Source: Phaeodactylum tricornutum CCAP 1055/1
Lineage: Eukaryota > Bacillariophyta > Bacillariophyceae > Surirellales > Neidiaceae
Assembly (NCBI RefSeq): GCF_000150955.2
Contig: NC_011694.1
Span: forward strand, 141,814 to 205,813
Length of the DNA: 64,000 nt
Reading direction: 5' to 3'
Positions 39,442 through 48,782 of the stretch are shown here, one piece after another; the first letter of the stretch is position 1, and every line of letters begins with the position of its first letter. The position numbers and the translations under genes are program-made. The notes beneath the pieces were generated by a model. The model was not told the origin of the DNA and ran no database searches. It saw nothing but the letters and a program-made list of their open reading frames with translations.

Positions 39442-42183
39442 ATGGTTGCTTCGTTTTCAATGGGCCGAAACTCGGCGACGTGGTCGGTGTCACCGTGCAC
39501 CCGCATTCTTCTACTGACGCTCGCAACGTGGAACACGTTACCATCACTCGTCCAAGCCGAGTGCTTGGCCAATACGGAGTTCAACGACTTTTTCGAAGGC
39601 CTCGTGGGAGCACCCATTCCCAGTGAAGGCTCGTGCTGCATGTTTGACGTGTGCGGACTCGAATGTCCCGTCGATGTGCCCGAACCCAGTAACGGTACGT
39701 TCCAAAGGTGCTGCCGTCCAGCTCTCGGGCGATGGATGGATCTAGTATTTCGTCCCTTGTTCCGGGGTCGATCGACACACACACACACACACACACACAC
39801 CTTTCTTTCTACCCAACGATACGATACGGTCAAAGTCTGCCCACAGAAAAAACAGACACGTGCCTTGGCTCGTGGACAGGATTGGCAGTCGCCCCTTGTA
39901 TTTACTAGGAATGCAACGAATCCTATCCATTCTCACCTGTGCCTGTTGTGTTCTTTGACAGGCTTTGGAATTGCCGTGGCCATTAGCATCGTCATCTCCT
40001 TCTTGATCGGCATCGCCACCTTCTTTGTTGTCAAGGGACAGTCCGTCAACTTCTTCGTCGCCGGTCGGTCGCTCCCGTTATGGATCGTATCCATGACGCT
40101 CGCGGCCCAATCGATCGACTCCAACGCCATCCTCGGGAACGCCGATTTGTCCTACAAGTTTGGCTTTTACGACGGCGCCGTCATTCCCATTGGACTCGGA
40201 CTCAGCCTCATCCTCAACGGTATATTCCTCGCCCACCACGTCAACAACGATGAAGTCCTGACGCTGCCCGATATCTTCGCCAAGCGCTACGGCAAGGTCG
40301 TCGAAATCCTCGTCTCCTTGACCACCATTTGCAGCTTTCTCATGCTCCTCGCCGGGAATCTCGTCGGATTCGGGGCCATTACCAGCTACGTTTGGGGTAT
40401 TTCCGATACCGCCGCCATCTGGATAGCTGCCGGTATCGTCTGGGTCTACACCGCCAGTGGCGGACTCTTCTCCGTCGCCTATACCGACGTAGTTCAGGGA
40501 CTCATGGGATGGTCCGGATGCATCGTCATGGCCTTTTGGTTCATCGCCAACGAAGAACCCAACGCTCCTCCACCTTCGATTGGATACCCACGTACGTAAC
40601 AAGCGTCCCCACGCGTGCGGTAGACACCACATGGCTCAATCCGCGTCTTGCGCCGTTGATTTTTGCCACTCACCGTAGTATTCTTTTTTGTTTCAATGGC
40701 GTGTAGTCTACGTCTACCCGGATAATATTGGGGACGGCGGTGTCTGCGACATGTACGACGGAGTCCCCTGTGCCGTCACGGCCGACGCGTGCTGCTACAA
40801 TATTGAACGCTGGTGCCCGGAATTCAACGTCACGGGACAGTGCGAACGCTTCGACCGCGGAGCCTACCCCGTCGGTGATCAGCGCATTTTTTCCGACCAA
40901 ATGTCCAATTTTCGTGCGCTGACACCCTTTCCCAACGCCATTTTCTGGAACTGGGCCACCATTTTTATTCTCGGATTCGGCAACCTCGCCGCCCTCGATT
41001 TTCAAGCCCGGTGTATGGCTAGCAAGACGCCCCGAACGGCACGTATCGGCTGCATTATTGGCGGGTTGTTTACCTTTTTGATCGGTATTCCCTTTGCCTA
41101 CATGGGCGCCATTTCACGGTACGTGGCTAGAGTCGTGTTGTGTCCTAGTGGCACCCGTACCTTGGTCCTGGCTGCTGGTCGACGTCGTACGGTTCCCCAT
41201 CACGTGTGTCTGACCCCGTATTTGTTTTATTGTTGCGTTCCGTTGCGTACAGAGTGTACTACGGTCCGGATTCCATCCACGCCGAATTCGAGGTGGACAC
41301 GTGTCTCAGTCAGTTGGCCCTGCCCACCTGTGGCCTCTGGCTCCCCGACAAGAACGCCTTTATCAAGTTGTTGACGCACCAAGCTCCCGACTTTTTGGGT
41401 GGTTGGTGTTTGGTCGGGATCGTTGCCGCCAGTATGAGTACAGCCGACGGAGCTATTCTAGCCATGGGTACGGTCTTTGCCCATAACATCATGCGTCAAT
41501 TTGATGAATGGATTCCCAATTTGGTGACGCCGGACAATTTGTTGGTCACCGCACGCGTCGCCACTTTGCCCTTTACTCTAATCAGTACCTTTATTGCGGC
41601 CTTTTACCGATCCTCCCATTCGGCCGGGGCGACCGGGTACTTGTTGATTGTTGCTTTTGATATTGTCTTGGCCACCGTCGTGGTCCCTTTGTTTGGATGC
41701 TTCTACTGTAAAAACCCTTCTCCCCGTGCCGCTTTTGTGGCCATTATCGGCGGTGCCATTACGCGTGTCGTGCTGGAATTCGCTCTGCCCAAGGACGGTT
41801 TCTTGCTTTTGCCGTACGATGCGCCCGAATTTCTCAACACTGGCCCCGGCGCCAGTACCGGTACGCCGGTCTTTTGGGACGTGGATCCGGGCGACATGTG
41901 GGACGAAACCGTCGAACCCTGCGTCCAGGAATCCTTTGAAGACTTCACCGGCGTGGATTCCTTGTCCGCCTTTTTGGTTTGCATTCTTTCGTTCGTGTCC
42001 GTGCAAACGATCGAGCACTGTACGGGCAAGCCTTTGTTCAGTTTTGCCGGTATGCAGGGTTACCACAAGGATACTACGGAACATCCACTCAAGGGTAGCA
42101 GTATTGACAAAATGGACGAAACGGCCTTTCAGGACGATACCACGAAACGCGGAAATCCCGACGCCGATGAAGGCGATGCCTAA
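39442..42183 (+). CDS. Sodium:solute symporter (SSF/SLC5-like), four exons
   Basis: Exons 39442-39694, 39962-40591, 40707-41118 and 41253-42183 give 741 residues; all introns are GT-AG with matching phases. A signal peptide (RILLLTLATWNTLPSLVQA) and a Cys-rich outer segment (EGSCCMFDVCGLECPVDVP) precede the transporter. The SSF core is clear: FFVVKGQSVNFFVAGRSLP, SMTLAAQSIDSNAILGNADL, DEVLTLPDIFAKRYG, then about 12 helices with LVGIVAASMSTADGAILAMG, the conserved Na+/substrate loop. Another Cys-rich loop (GVPCAVTADACCYNIERWCP) lies mid-protein. The family couples sodium (or protons) to uptake of urea, sugars, vitamins or choline. Substrate is not assigned. Intron 1 is 267 bp, keeps the frame and has no stop, and contains a (CA)13 repeat. 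Confidence 0.9.
39775..39800. repeat. (AC)13 microsatellite in intron 1 of the symporter
   Basis: Uninterrupted AC dinucleotide repeat of 26 bases, inside the first coding intron. A second one (39301-39322) lies in the probable leader intron. Confidence 0.9.
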
Positions 42184-42642
42184 GGTCGACACGAACTCGG
42201 TGTAAGATGTCTCTTCTTTTGAAGTTCGAGAGTGGAATGTTGTAATATCTACTTGATCAGCAGTTTGGATGCCGGTGGGCTCATTGCTGGTTTTGTTGGC
42301 ATATTCTATACCGTACATGGTTTTCGGGTCGAGAAATTCAACGTGTGTTTCGATTTAATATGTTTTGTTGCTATGGGAACCGCTTCCTTGACTTCGGCAA
42401 GCAATTTGCGTTTTTGAATAATAGCTTGTCCGTCGGTTTTAATTTGGTAGTATAGCGTGATTTTTATGTTTTGCTTATACAAACAGTTCCTCCTGACCTG
42501 TGAATTACTTGCCCCGGCCAACAATGAGTGAAGAGGCCGGTCCACCAGCTTTACTAGGAAACTTCGAGGATAGGAGCGCATCGTGTTTTCATCGACATCC
42601 TATGCTTGAGTCCTATTGTTATACAAGTATTTTATTTCAGTA
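42184..42642. other. Convergent spacer
   Basis: 3' regions of the symporter (+) and the membrane protein (-). No coding support. Confidence 0.4.
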
Positions 42643-43335
42643 TTATACGATGTACAGATCCCCAGCGTCTGAAATAGCGTCCTCCTGTTCAAAGTGTTCC
42701 TTGCACGAGGCTTGATTGTGTGCCAGTGCCACTTCAATAGACGGGTCGTCACTCAGCAGAGGAGGCGTACAAGCCGCAATCTCATCCATGCAGGCGTCGT
42801 TTCTTCCTAAGTTTGGACCGTCTTCAGAAGTGCTACCGTTCGTGAACGCGGTTTGAGATTGCGAATGTAGGCGTAGCCGGGGGGAACAGAGCGATAAGGG
42901 CAAGTCGACGTCTTCCTCGTCCGATGTGTCCACAGAGTCCGACCAGCCCCGCTCGTCTTCACTACTGTCGAGTTGGTAGGATTGGGATGGTACCATAGCT
43001 AAGGTGCTGCTGTTGCTGTTGTTCTTGAACGGCATGTTTGTCAGTTCCCAAGGCCAGGGGTTCCGCCCAGCTGAAGATTGGTCACGCACATCGTTCTCTT
43101 CAGTGTCGTCCAGGTCATCTTCACTGCTATCAGTAATCAAGGAACTACTATCGGTACCCGACATCTTACCCCTGACGGATCGAAAGGCGCCAATGTTTGG
43201 ACCCTCGCTACTGGAATTTGAAAGGCACGAGTCGCTCTGATCGTCATCGGTATCTTGAAAAATTCCGTCCGAGGACGCTTTCGAACCGGTTTCGATCTGA
43301 AAAAGATTATTTTTTCCGTTGTGGATCTGGATCAC
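42643..43335 (-). CDS. Probable 3' exon: acidic Ser/Asp-rich cytoplasmic tail
   Basis: A 230-codon frame, rich in Ser, Asp and Glu (SSLITDSSEDDLDDTEENDV; YQLDSSEDERGWSDSVD), ending EDAISDAGDLYIV. It lies directly downstream of the 43.3-44.6 kb membrane gene in another frame. A GTAAGA donor at 43343 and a CTTTTTCAG acceptor at 43297 flank a 47-bp gap, but that pair is out of phase. Acceptors further in (about 43235) or an earlier donor would restore phase, so it may be the tail of that protein with an uncertain splice, a separate gene, or a frame error. Confidence 0.45.
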   Translation of the reverse strand: MIQIHNGKNNLFQIETGSKASSDGIFQDTDDDQSDSCLSNSSSEGPNIGAFRSVRGKMSGTDSSSLITDSSEDDLDDTEENDVRDQSSAGRNPWPWELTNMPFKNNSNSSTLAMVPSQSYQLDSSEDERGWSDSVDTSDEEDVDLPLSLCSPRLRLHSQSQTAFTNGSTSEDGPNLGRNDACMDEIAACTPPLLSDDPSIEVALAHNQASCKEHFEQEDAISDAGDLYIV

Positions 43336-43339
43336 GTTC

Positions 43340-44608
43340 TTACTGTGTTCTTTCTTCCCCGAGCTTGCGGTTCTGGCGACTCTTGCTCTTGGTACCGGAA
43401 ACGAAGACGGCAGCGGCCTCAGGCTTACACGTGTGTGAGTGGTACCAAAGTCGTTCGTTGTCGTCTTCCAAGGTAGTGAGCAAATCTTTCATGGCTTGGG
43501 AATGCGAGAGTACCACAACTTCGGGATCTCCCGTTTCGTCTCCGGTCGGATCTATATCTTTGGACGTATCGGCCATTACGGTGTCGTCGCGTCGGTGTCG
43601 GTGACGACGGAACAGAAAGAGTCCGACGAGAACCATCCCGACGGTACCGAGTGTGAGCGGAACCGCCACGGCGGTGGTCTCGGCATTGTCACGTCCACTA
43701 TTGGCCTCTCCCCCCACAACGGCGGCTCCGGTCCGTGTCGGGGGATTGGACGCCTGGTTGAATCCTGGCCGTGGCGTGGGTGATTGGAATGATGTAGGCA
43801 ACACGATGGGAGAAACGGTCGGCGAAGGGGACAGGGTAGCCAAGGGAGTCACCGGAGAGCGGGGCATCGTGGGGGTGCTGGTGGACGGGACAAAACTTGG
43901 AGGAGTGGACGTGATACGCGTGGACGGAGCAGGAGTAGGACCTCCAGTAGACCCGCCATTGCCGCATTCTTGTTCCAAAAGAACCGCCGTAGCACGACAG
44001 ATCTGCTTGGCGTACTCGTCGGGGTAGGATTCGTCCGTGAACCATGTGGGAAACGCACAGCAGTCGGAGGAGCCCGTCACGATTGCGGCATAGTTTCGGC
44101 AGGTGCAGGCGAGAGATAAGAAGGAATTCCGGTAGACGCGGGGCGCGGGGACGCCAAAGTTCCAGACGGGAGGACACGCGGCGTAGGGCGAGATACTCGG
44201 TAAAAAGACGTCGTAGTACTCGATGTAGTCCACGAGACCCTCGCCGCTCGTGTCCGCCGTGCCTCGGAACGCCGTGAGGCAGGACGATTCGTCGTACCAG
44301 GACGGTGTGGTCCAGCTTTGGGACCGTACCGTCCCGATCCACGCGATACAGAGCCAGCATAGGCGTTTGATAGCCTTCTTGTCCAACGATCCCGTCCGGC
44401 GCCTAGCTCCCGATCCTTGGAATGGAGAGACTCGACCGGGCTCGGGGGCTGTGATGGACGCGGAGGCTTGTGGAGTCCATTGGGGGTTGATACGTTCGTG
44501 GAGACTTGGTGGGTCCGGAAGCGGACGGACTCGTTCGGGGTCCTGTACCGAAGCTCCTCCGAACTCCTGGACTAGGACGTGAGGTACGGAATAGCTTGTG
44601 TTCTTCAT
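43340..44608 (-). CDS. Single-pass membrane protein with EF-like loop and SLAC-CR motif
   Basis: About 422 residues in the open frame from ATG 44608. After a 90-residue cytosolic start there is a hydrophobic signal-anchor (AIKRLCWLCIAWIGTVRSQ). Then comes a Cys-rich outer domain with an EF-like loop (GTADTSGEGLVDYIEYYDVF), SLACTCRNYAAIVTGSSDCC and the Cys in AKQICRATAVLLEQECG. A long Thr/Pro/Ser stalk follows (PTPAPSTRITSTPPSFVPST), then a helix, VAVPLTLGTVGMVLVGLFLF, and a basic stop (RRHRHRRD). The Cys block and EF-like loop match the protein at 25.6-27.0 kb, so they are likely paralogues. The tail probably continues into the acidic exon at 42.6-43.3 kb, but the splice phase is unsettled. 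Function unknown; a cell-surface sensor is an inference. Confidence 0.65.
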   Translation of the reverse strand: MKNTSYSVPHVLVQEFGGASVQDPERVRPLPDPPSLHERINPQWTPQASASITAPEPGRVSPFQGSGARRRTGSLDKKAIKRLCWLCIAWIGTVRSQSWTTPSWYDESSCLTAFRGTADTSGEGLVDYIEYYDVFLPSISPYAACPPVWNFGVPAPRVYRNSFLSLACTCRNYAAIVTGSSDCCAFPTWFTDESYPDEYAKQICRATAVLLEQECGNGGSTGGPTPAPSTRITSTPPSFVPSTSTPTMPRSPVTPLATLSPSPTVSPIVLPTSFQSPTPRPGFNQASNPPTRTGAAVVGGEANSGRDNAETTAVAVPLTLGTVGMVLVGLFLFRRHRHRRDDTVMADTSKDIDPTGDETGDPEVVVLSHSQAMKDLLTTLEDDNERLWYHSHTCKPEAAAVFVSGTKSKSRQNRKLGEERTQ

Positions 44609-45770
44609 TGTCAATGTCACTAGATACTACTGTCACGTATGTATGTGTGTGTATACATGCAACGATGGAACACGTTCGTGCTTTGGGAACCTCCGTTCCG
44701 CGAATGACCAATACCAGGATGGAACAGGCGTTGGACTTTGGCGGGAGACTTTTTCGACATAGGTGCCGCGAATACAGCCGAGATATATTACTGCGCCCGT
44801 GCGAACCGGAAAGGACGAATGAGTACGACACATGTCGGAGTCAATTACGCCATGGCACGGCAAGAATACATAGGCTAACGGAAGCCGAGCCCCAAAATAT
44901 CGGTTCGTGCTGTGTTCGTTTCACTAGAAGGTTCCGTTGATTGCGTGATTTTGTTCGGAAATTGTCCACTTACCTTGCTTGGGACCCGGGCAGGCTTAGA
45001 TCCTAACGGAAGATGTGACATTCACACGACCCACTGCAGCCGGGAGAAGAACGCACGAGTCGTATGAAAGTACCGTGTGTTCCGCACCCAAGAAGCTACC
45101 GGGTCTTCTAAACAGTATATTGTTGTTCGTAGAGACTGACTGGCGTGATTTCAAGAACGAATGAAATCCATTCACTACCAAACAAGCTTCCGTTGAACCC
45201 TATCGAGGTTGTCATCGACACATGTTTCGGTACTCGGTCCCTTCTGCAAGCCTCTTGTAGTGAGTATTTGAAATCTCGGTGATATATGCTCACACATAAC
45301 AGATACATAGGTATCCAATAAGTAATTACAACGGTACGTTCGTATTCCCGAGATTCGCATCCCACAAAGCTTGTCAAAAAGTCGTCTTGATCCTACTGTG
45401 AAGCTCTCGTCAAAACGGTTTGAGAGTTCATCCATTGTCTTGCATTCCTCACGAACCGAATGAAAGTCCGTTCTTCACCTTACAGTGAAAGCATACTCAT
45501 ACCGTACCATCCGTTCAAAGAGTCTTGGTCCCCACAAATAGTCCCGAATAGCGGAAGGGAAACGACGCATCCGCACGCTCAACCACCATACCCAAGGCAA
45601 CACAAAAGGCACAGCGTCACTGCATCTTTAGACTCATTTCGGAAGCGCAACTCCTCACTAGATCAAAGCATTCTTCAAAACGCATACTCTGTGGTCGTTC
45701 GGTAACAACAACAGCACGCACAATCGTAACTGACTCTGAAGAACCAGAAAAAAACAGCAACAACGTCAGT
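44609..45770. other. Divergent intergenic, about 1.2 kb
   Basis: Possible leader exon of the minus gene: GTAAGTGG donor read on minus at about 44974. A TATG/TGTG repeat lies at 44637-44656. The frames at 45175-45435 and 45460-45705 have no support. Confidence 0.4.
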
Positions 45771-47222
45771 ATGAACCGTAGAGCATACTTTCTCCTCTCG
45801 GTTTGCCTCTCAGCCGTGATGGTAGTCCAGCCGTGGCTGAGCTTCGCAACAAATTACAGCGTAACAGGTACTAATACTTTTGAAAGTATGTTGAGACCAT
45901 TGAACGAAAGTAAGACACTCGCGATGGAAGATACTGTACATCATGAGATCACCCCTTACAAGGGTGTTTTGGACGGGGCTGCCACCGATATTCGGACGGC
46001 CTCCCACGAGACCATAAGGTCGACGCAAAGGATACCCCGGGCCCAGGAAAGTACGCAGGCTTCACAAGACTCTTTAATGCTGCCCATCACCAAAACAAAC
46101 ACGGAAGAAAAAATTCTCGCGACCTGGCAAATCACACACCAAAACCGTCCCTTTTGCAGCGTCCCACAAATTCGCGATGGCCAGTGGGTCCCCGTGCGTG
46201 GCCCAGCTTCGTACGTTACGCAAACGGCCCATTTGCGCTGCTACGGAGAGCCTGATGTCTACCAAGCAATGAACTTCACGTCCTATGTCTGGCAACCGCA
46301 CGACGCTCAGCGCAAACAGTGTGAATGGACTGCGTGGAAAGGGCCACAAAAGGCTTGCCAAGTCCTCGAGCACAGTAACATACTGATAGCGGGAGACTCG
46401 CTCTCCTGGGAACACTACAGCTCATTGCTTCAGCTACTCGGTCACCACGTGCACCAGAATCTCCAGCACCAGTCGCGGGAACTGCGCACAAACGTGATGG
46501 ATCAGTTGTGCGATGGTCGTACACGCATATCCTACCGACGAGACGACAAGCTTACCAACCTTACAGCCGCTCTAAACGAAGAACCCTTTCCCAACGTCGT
46601 CGTCTTGAACCGCGGTGCACACTATGTTGGGGATGAAGAGCTGATTCAGGACATTCGAGAAAACATTCGGGAGCTGAAAGTTTGGAAACGCCAGTGCCAC
46701 TCCATGGGAATGTCCTGCCAGCTTTTCTGGCGGACGTCCGTACCAGGTCATCCTGAGTGTCATAAATTTGACGCCCCAGTGAACGACTTGCAAAAAATGG
46801 AAGCGCACGTTGGCAACTTGTCTTTGTACAACAATCACACCCTAAAGTATCATTGGTACGATTACCAACACCAGAACCGATTGGTTGTTGAGGAGTTTGC
46901 CAAGCATGACGCAATGCTGAAAGCGCATATAATGGACGCATACGCATTAAACATCCTGCGTCCCGACGACCACCGGTCGCATCAAGGAGACTGTCTGCAC
47001 AATTGCTATCCTGGAAAGATGGATGTGTATAACGTTTGGCTCTTTCATGTGTTGCGACAATTGTTCGGCTTGGAAGCGGTCAAAGAACAGAGGACTGTTG
47101 CGGCATCTCGAGGCTGGCATAACTTGCCCGCGACAATCTACGATCCCAATGCGACCGAAGCCGCTAGGCTGGTCCGTCTTTCTCGCCGCGGTCATCACTG
47201 GGACGGGAGACGGCAACAGTAA
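45771..47222 (+). CDS. PC-esterase / TBL-like SGNH protein, secretory
   Basis: A 483-residue protein with an N-terminal signal peptide or anchor (YFLLSVCLSAVMVVQPWLSF, residues 6-25). The body resembles the trichome-birefringence-like / PC-esterase family that O-acetylates cell-wall polysaccharides in plants: the catalytic Ser block LIAGDSLSWEHYSSLLQLLG (about 210-229), the conserved VVLNRGAHYVGDEEL, and the C-terminal DxxH block GDCLHNCYPGKMDVYNVWLF (about 410). Two Cys-Trp segments (NRPFCSVPQIRDGQWVPV; QCEWTAWKGPQKACQ) fit the N-terminal domain. Acceptor substrate is unknown; a glycan acetyltransferase in the Golgi is an inference. No intron is needed. It converges on the plastid protease-like gene. 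Confidence 0.72.
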   Translation: MNRRAYFLLSVCLSAVMVVQPWLSFATNYSVTGTNTFESMLRPLNESKTLAMEDTVHHEITPYKGVLDGAATDIRTASHETIRSTQRIPRAQESTQASQDSLMLPITKTNTEEKILATWQITHQNRPFCSVPQIRDGQWVPVRGPASYVTQTAHLRCYGEPDVYQAMNFTSYVWQPHDAQRKQCEWTAWKGPQKACQVLEHSNILIAGDSLSWEHYSSLLQLLGHHVHQNLQHQSRELRTNVMDQLCDGRTRISYRRDDKLTNLTAALNEEPFPNVVVLNRGAHYVGDEELIQDIRENIRELKVWKRQCHSMGMSCQLFWRTSVPGHPECHKFDAPVNDLQKMEAHVGNLSLYNNHTLKYHWYDYQHQNRLVVEEFAKHDAMLKAHIMDAYALNILRPDDHRSHQGDCLHNCYPGKMDVYNVWLFHVLRQLFGLEAVKEQRTVAASRGWHNLPATIYDPNATEAARLVRLSRRGHHWDGRRQQ

Positions 47223-47560
47223 ACAACGACGCTGGAATGCAAACACCCAATAGTTATTCAGACGCCAACGTTGGTGTTCGATTCACGTATTTCTTTATTA
47301 CAGTTGGAAATATATGGAGCCGGCTGGTTGGAGGGGTATACCACACCATCTTTTCAACAGTGGTGCTCGGAAAATCCTCTGTTGCGTCTCCTTCCAAATC
47401 GGCTGGGAAAGCAATGTTTGTCGTTGTTTTCTGTTCAAAATTCGTCCGATCTTGCCATCTACAGTCGTTAACGCGTCTCGGCAGGTAAGGATTTTATTTG
47501 CTGTTAATAAACTTTACACGCATAGTAAACGATGGAACGTCAAGAACGTAGGAACGAGAG
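47223..47560. other. Convergent spacer
   Basis: Between two gene 3' ends. Nothing recognised. Confidence 0.4.
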
Positions 47561-48782
47561 CTAGGATTCTAGAATGGCAACACAATCTTCCACGGATTGC
47601 TGCGAAGCAAATGCCTGTACCACCTGTTCGTATTTCGCATTGTGTTCTTTCAGAAGCAAAGCCGCATTCAGGGCTCCCCACCGTGTCAGATCTTGCTGGG
47701 CTGCAGCCCCAATAAAGTCGGCAGACTGCCTAAAGACCATTTCTAAAGTGAGCAAATCGCTTTCGGCCCCCACCGCCTTGCCAAAGGTCTGAGCTTCAGC
47801 CACCAACCCGGACAAGGCTGTCACGGATAGTGCCGCGACTTCGGTTGCAGTCAACTGCTGGGTATTGACCCCAAACTCGACCTTGGCAATACCATTTTCT
47901 ACGGAGTATCCCTTTATTGGCAGTCCGCACCAATACCCGCAGCAAAAATGTGCGGCTTCGTGACGACAAATACGCTCCTGTGGTGTGACACCGTCATCGA
48001 CATCCCCCCGGACCGAGGAAATGGCGTTGGCAATATACCCCGGTGCCGAACTGCCTACGCTCAAAAAGAGAATAGGCAGCAAAGCAAATACGTAGCACAG
48101 TGTCGCACCAATATTTGGAGGCAGCAGGGCCAGACTCGCTATGCCTGCCACTGTTGAACCTCCCAGCACGTATATTGTGGCCATTTTAAAATCATCCAAT
48201 GAGATTTCGGATTCATCTAGTCCGAGACTAGTGGAACTAACTCCAGCACGGGATTCAAGCATGGCGAGCGACACAGGAAACGTGCGAAGATTCGCCTTTC
48301 CAAAAGCAGTTAAAGACTTGGACTCTTTGAGTTCCGACCACTGTAAGGCTTGCTTCACAATGTCGGATTCGTTAACAATGTTCGGCAAGAGGGCTTTTAT
48401 TTCTTCGGGAGACTTTTTGGGAAGCACAGGCGCTGTCGCGGTTGTTGTTTTGCCGAGCTCCTGTAAGAGCGCAAAGGAATTTTGGGAAATTGGGTGTATG
48501 TGTAAAGTTGGTGAGAGAGAAACGCTCATGCTGTTTACAACAGAATACGGATCTTGGCCTGGCAAAAGGAGCTTTGGACGTGCGTACCTTGGTGAGACGA
48601 TCCGCATCCGCTCGGGCCTTGGCAGCAGCAGCACGCAAGGCTGCGATTTTGTCGTCTCCTTCTGGCGTGGAAGCGAGGGAAGAAGAATAACGGAAGCTGG
48701 TGTTTCGGGATGGTGCAAAGGCATAAGCGCTGTTCGCTAAACGGGTCAACACCAGCAATACGGAAGCAATGTGAAATTTCAT
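47561..48782 (-). CDS. Plastid M41/FtsH-related membrane protein, two exons
   Basis: Exons 48782-48588 and 48460-47561 give 364 residues; the 127-bp intron is GTACGC...CTCTTACAG, phase zero. The N-terminus is a signal peptide with a diatom plastid site (SAYAFAPSRN; compare ASAFAP). Two membrane segments follow (ATIYVLGGSTVAGIASLALL and LCYVFALLPILFLSVGS). The C-terminal part carries HEAAH in RHEAAHFCCGYWCGLPIKGY, the zinc-binding HExxH of the FtsH/M41 peptidase fold. It lacks the AAA ATPase domain, so it fits the plant-type plastid proteins that keep only the M41-like part. Whether it is an active protease is unclear; the third metal ligand is not obvious. Confidence 0.8.

Noticed and set aside
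41578-42318. 246-residue frame on - inside the symporter
   Set aside because: Antisense to a well-supported SSF coding exon; no domain.
47270-47300. GTTCGATTC resembling a tRNA T-loop
   Set aside because: The flanking bases do not pair as a T-stem and no acceptor stem or anticodon arm is present.
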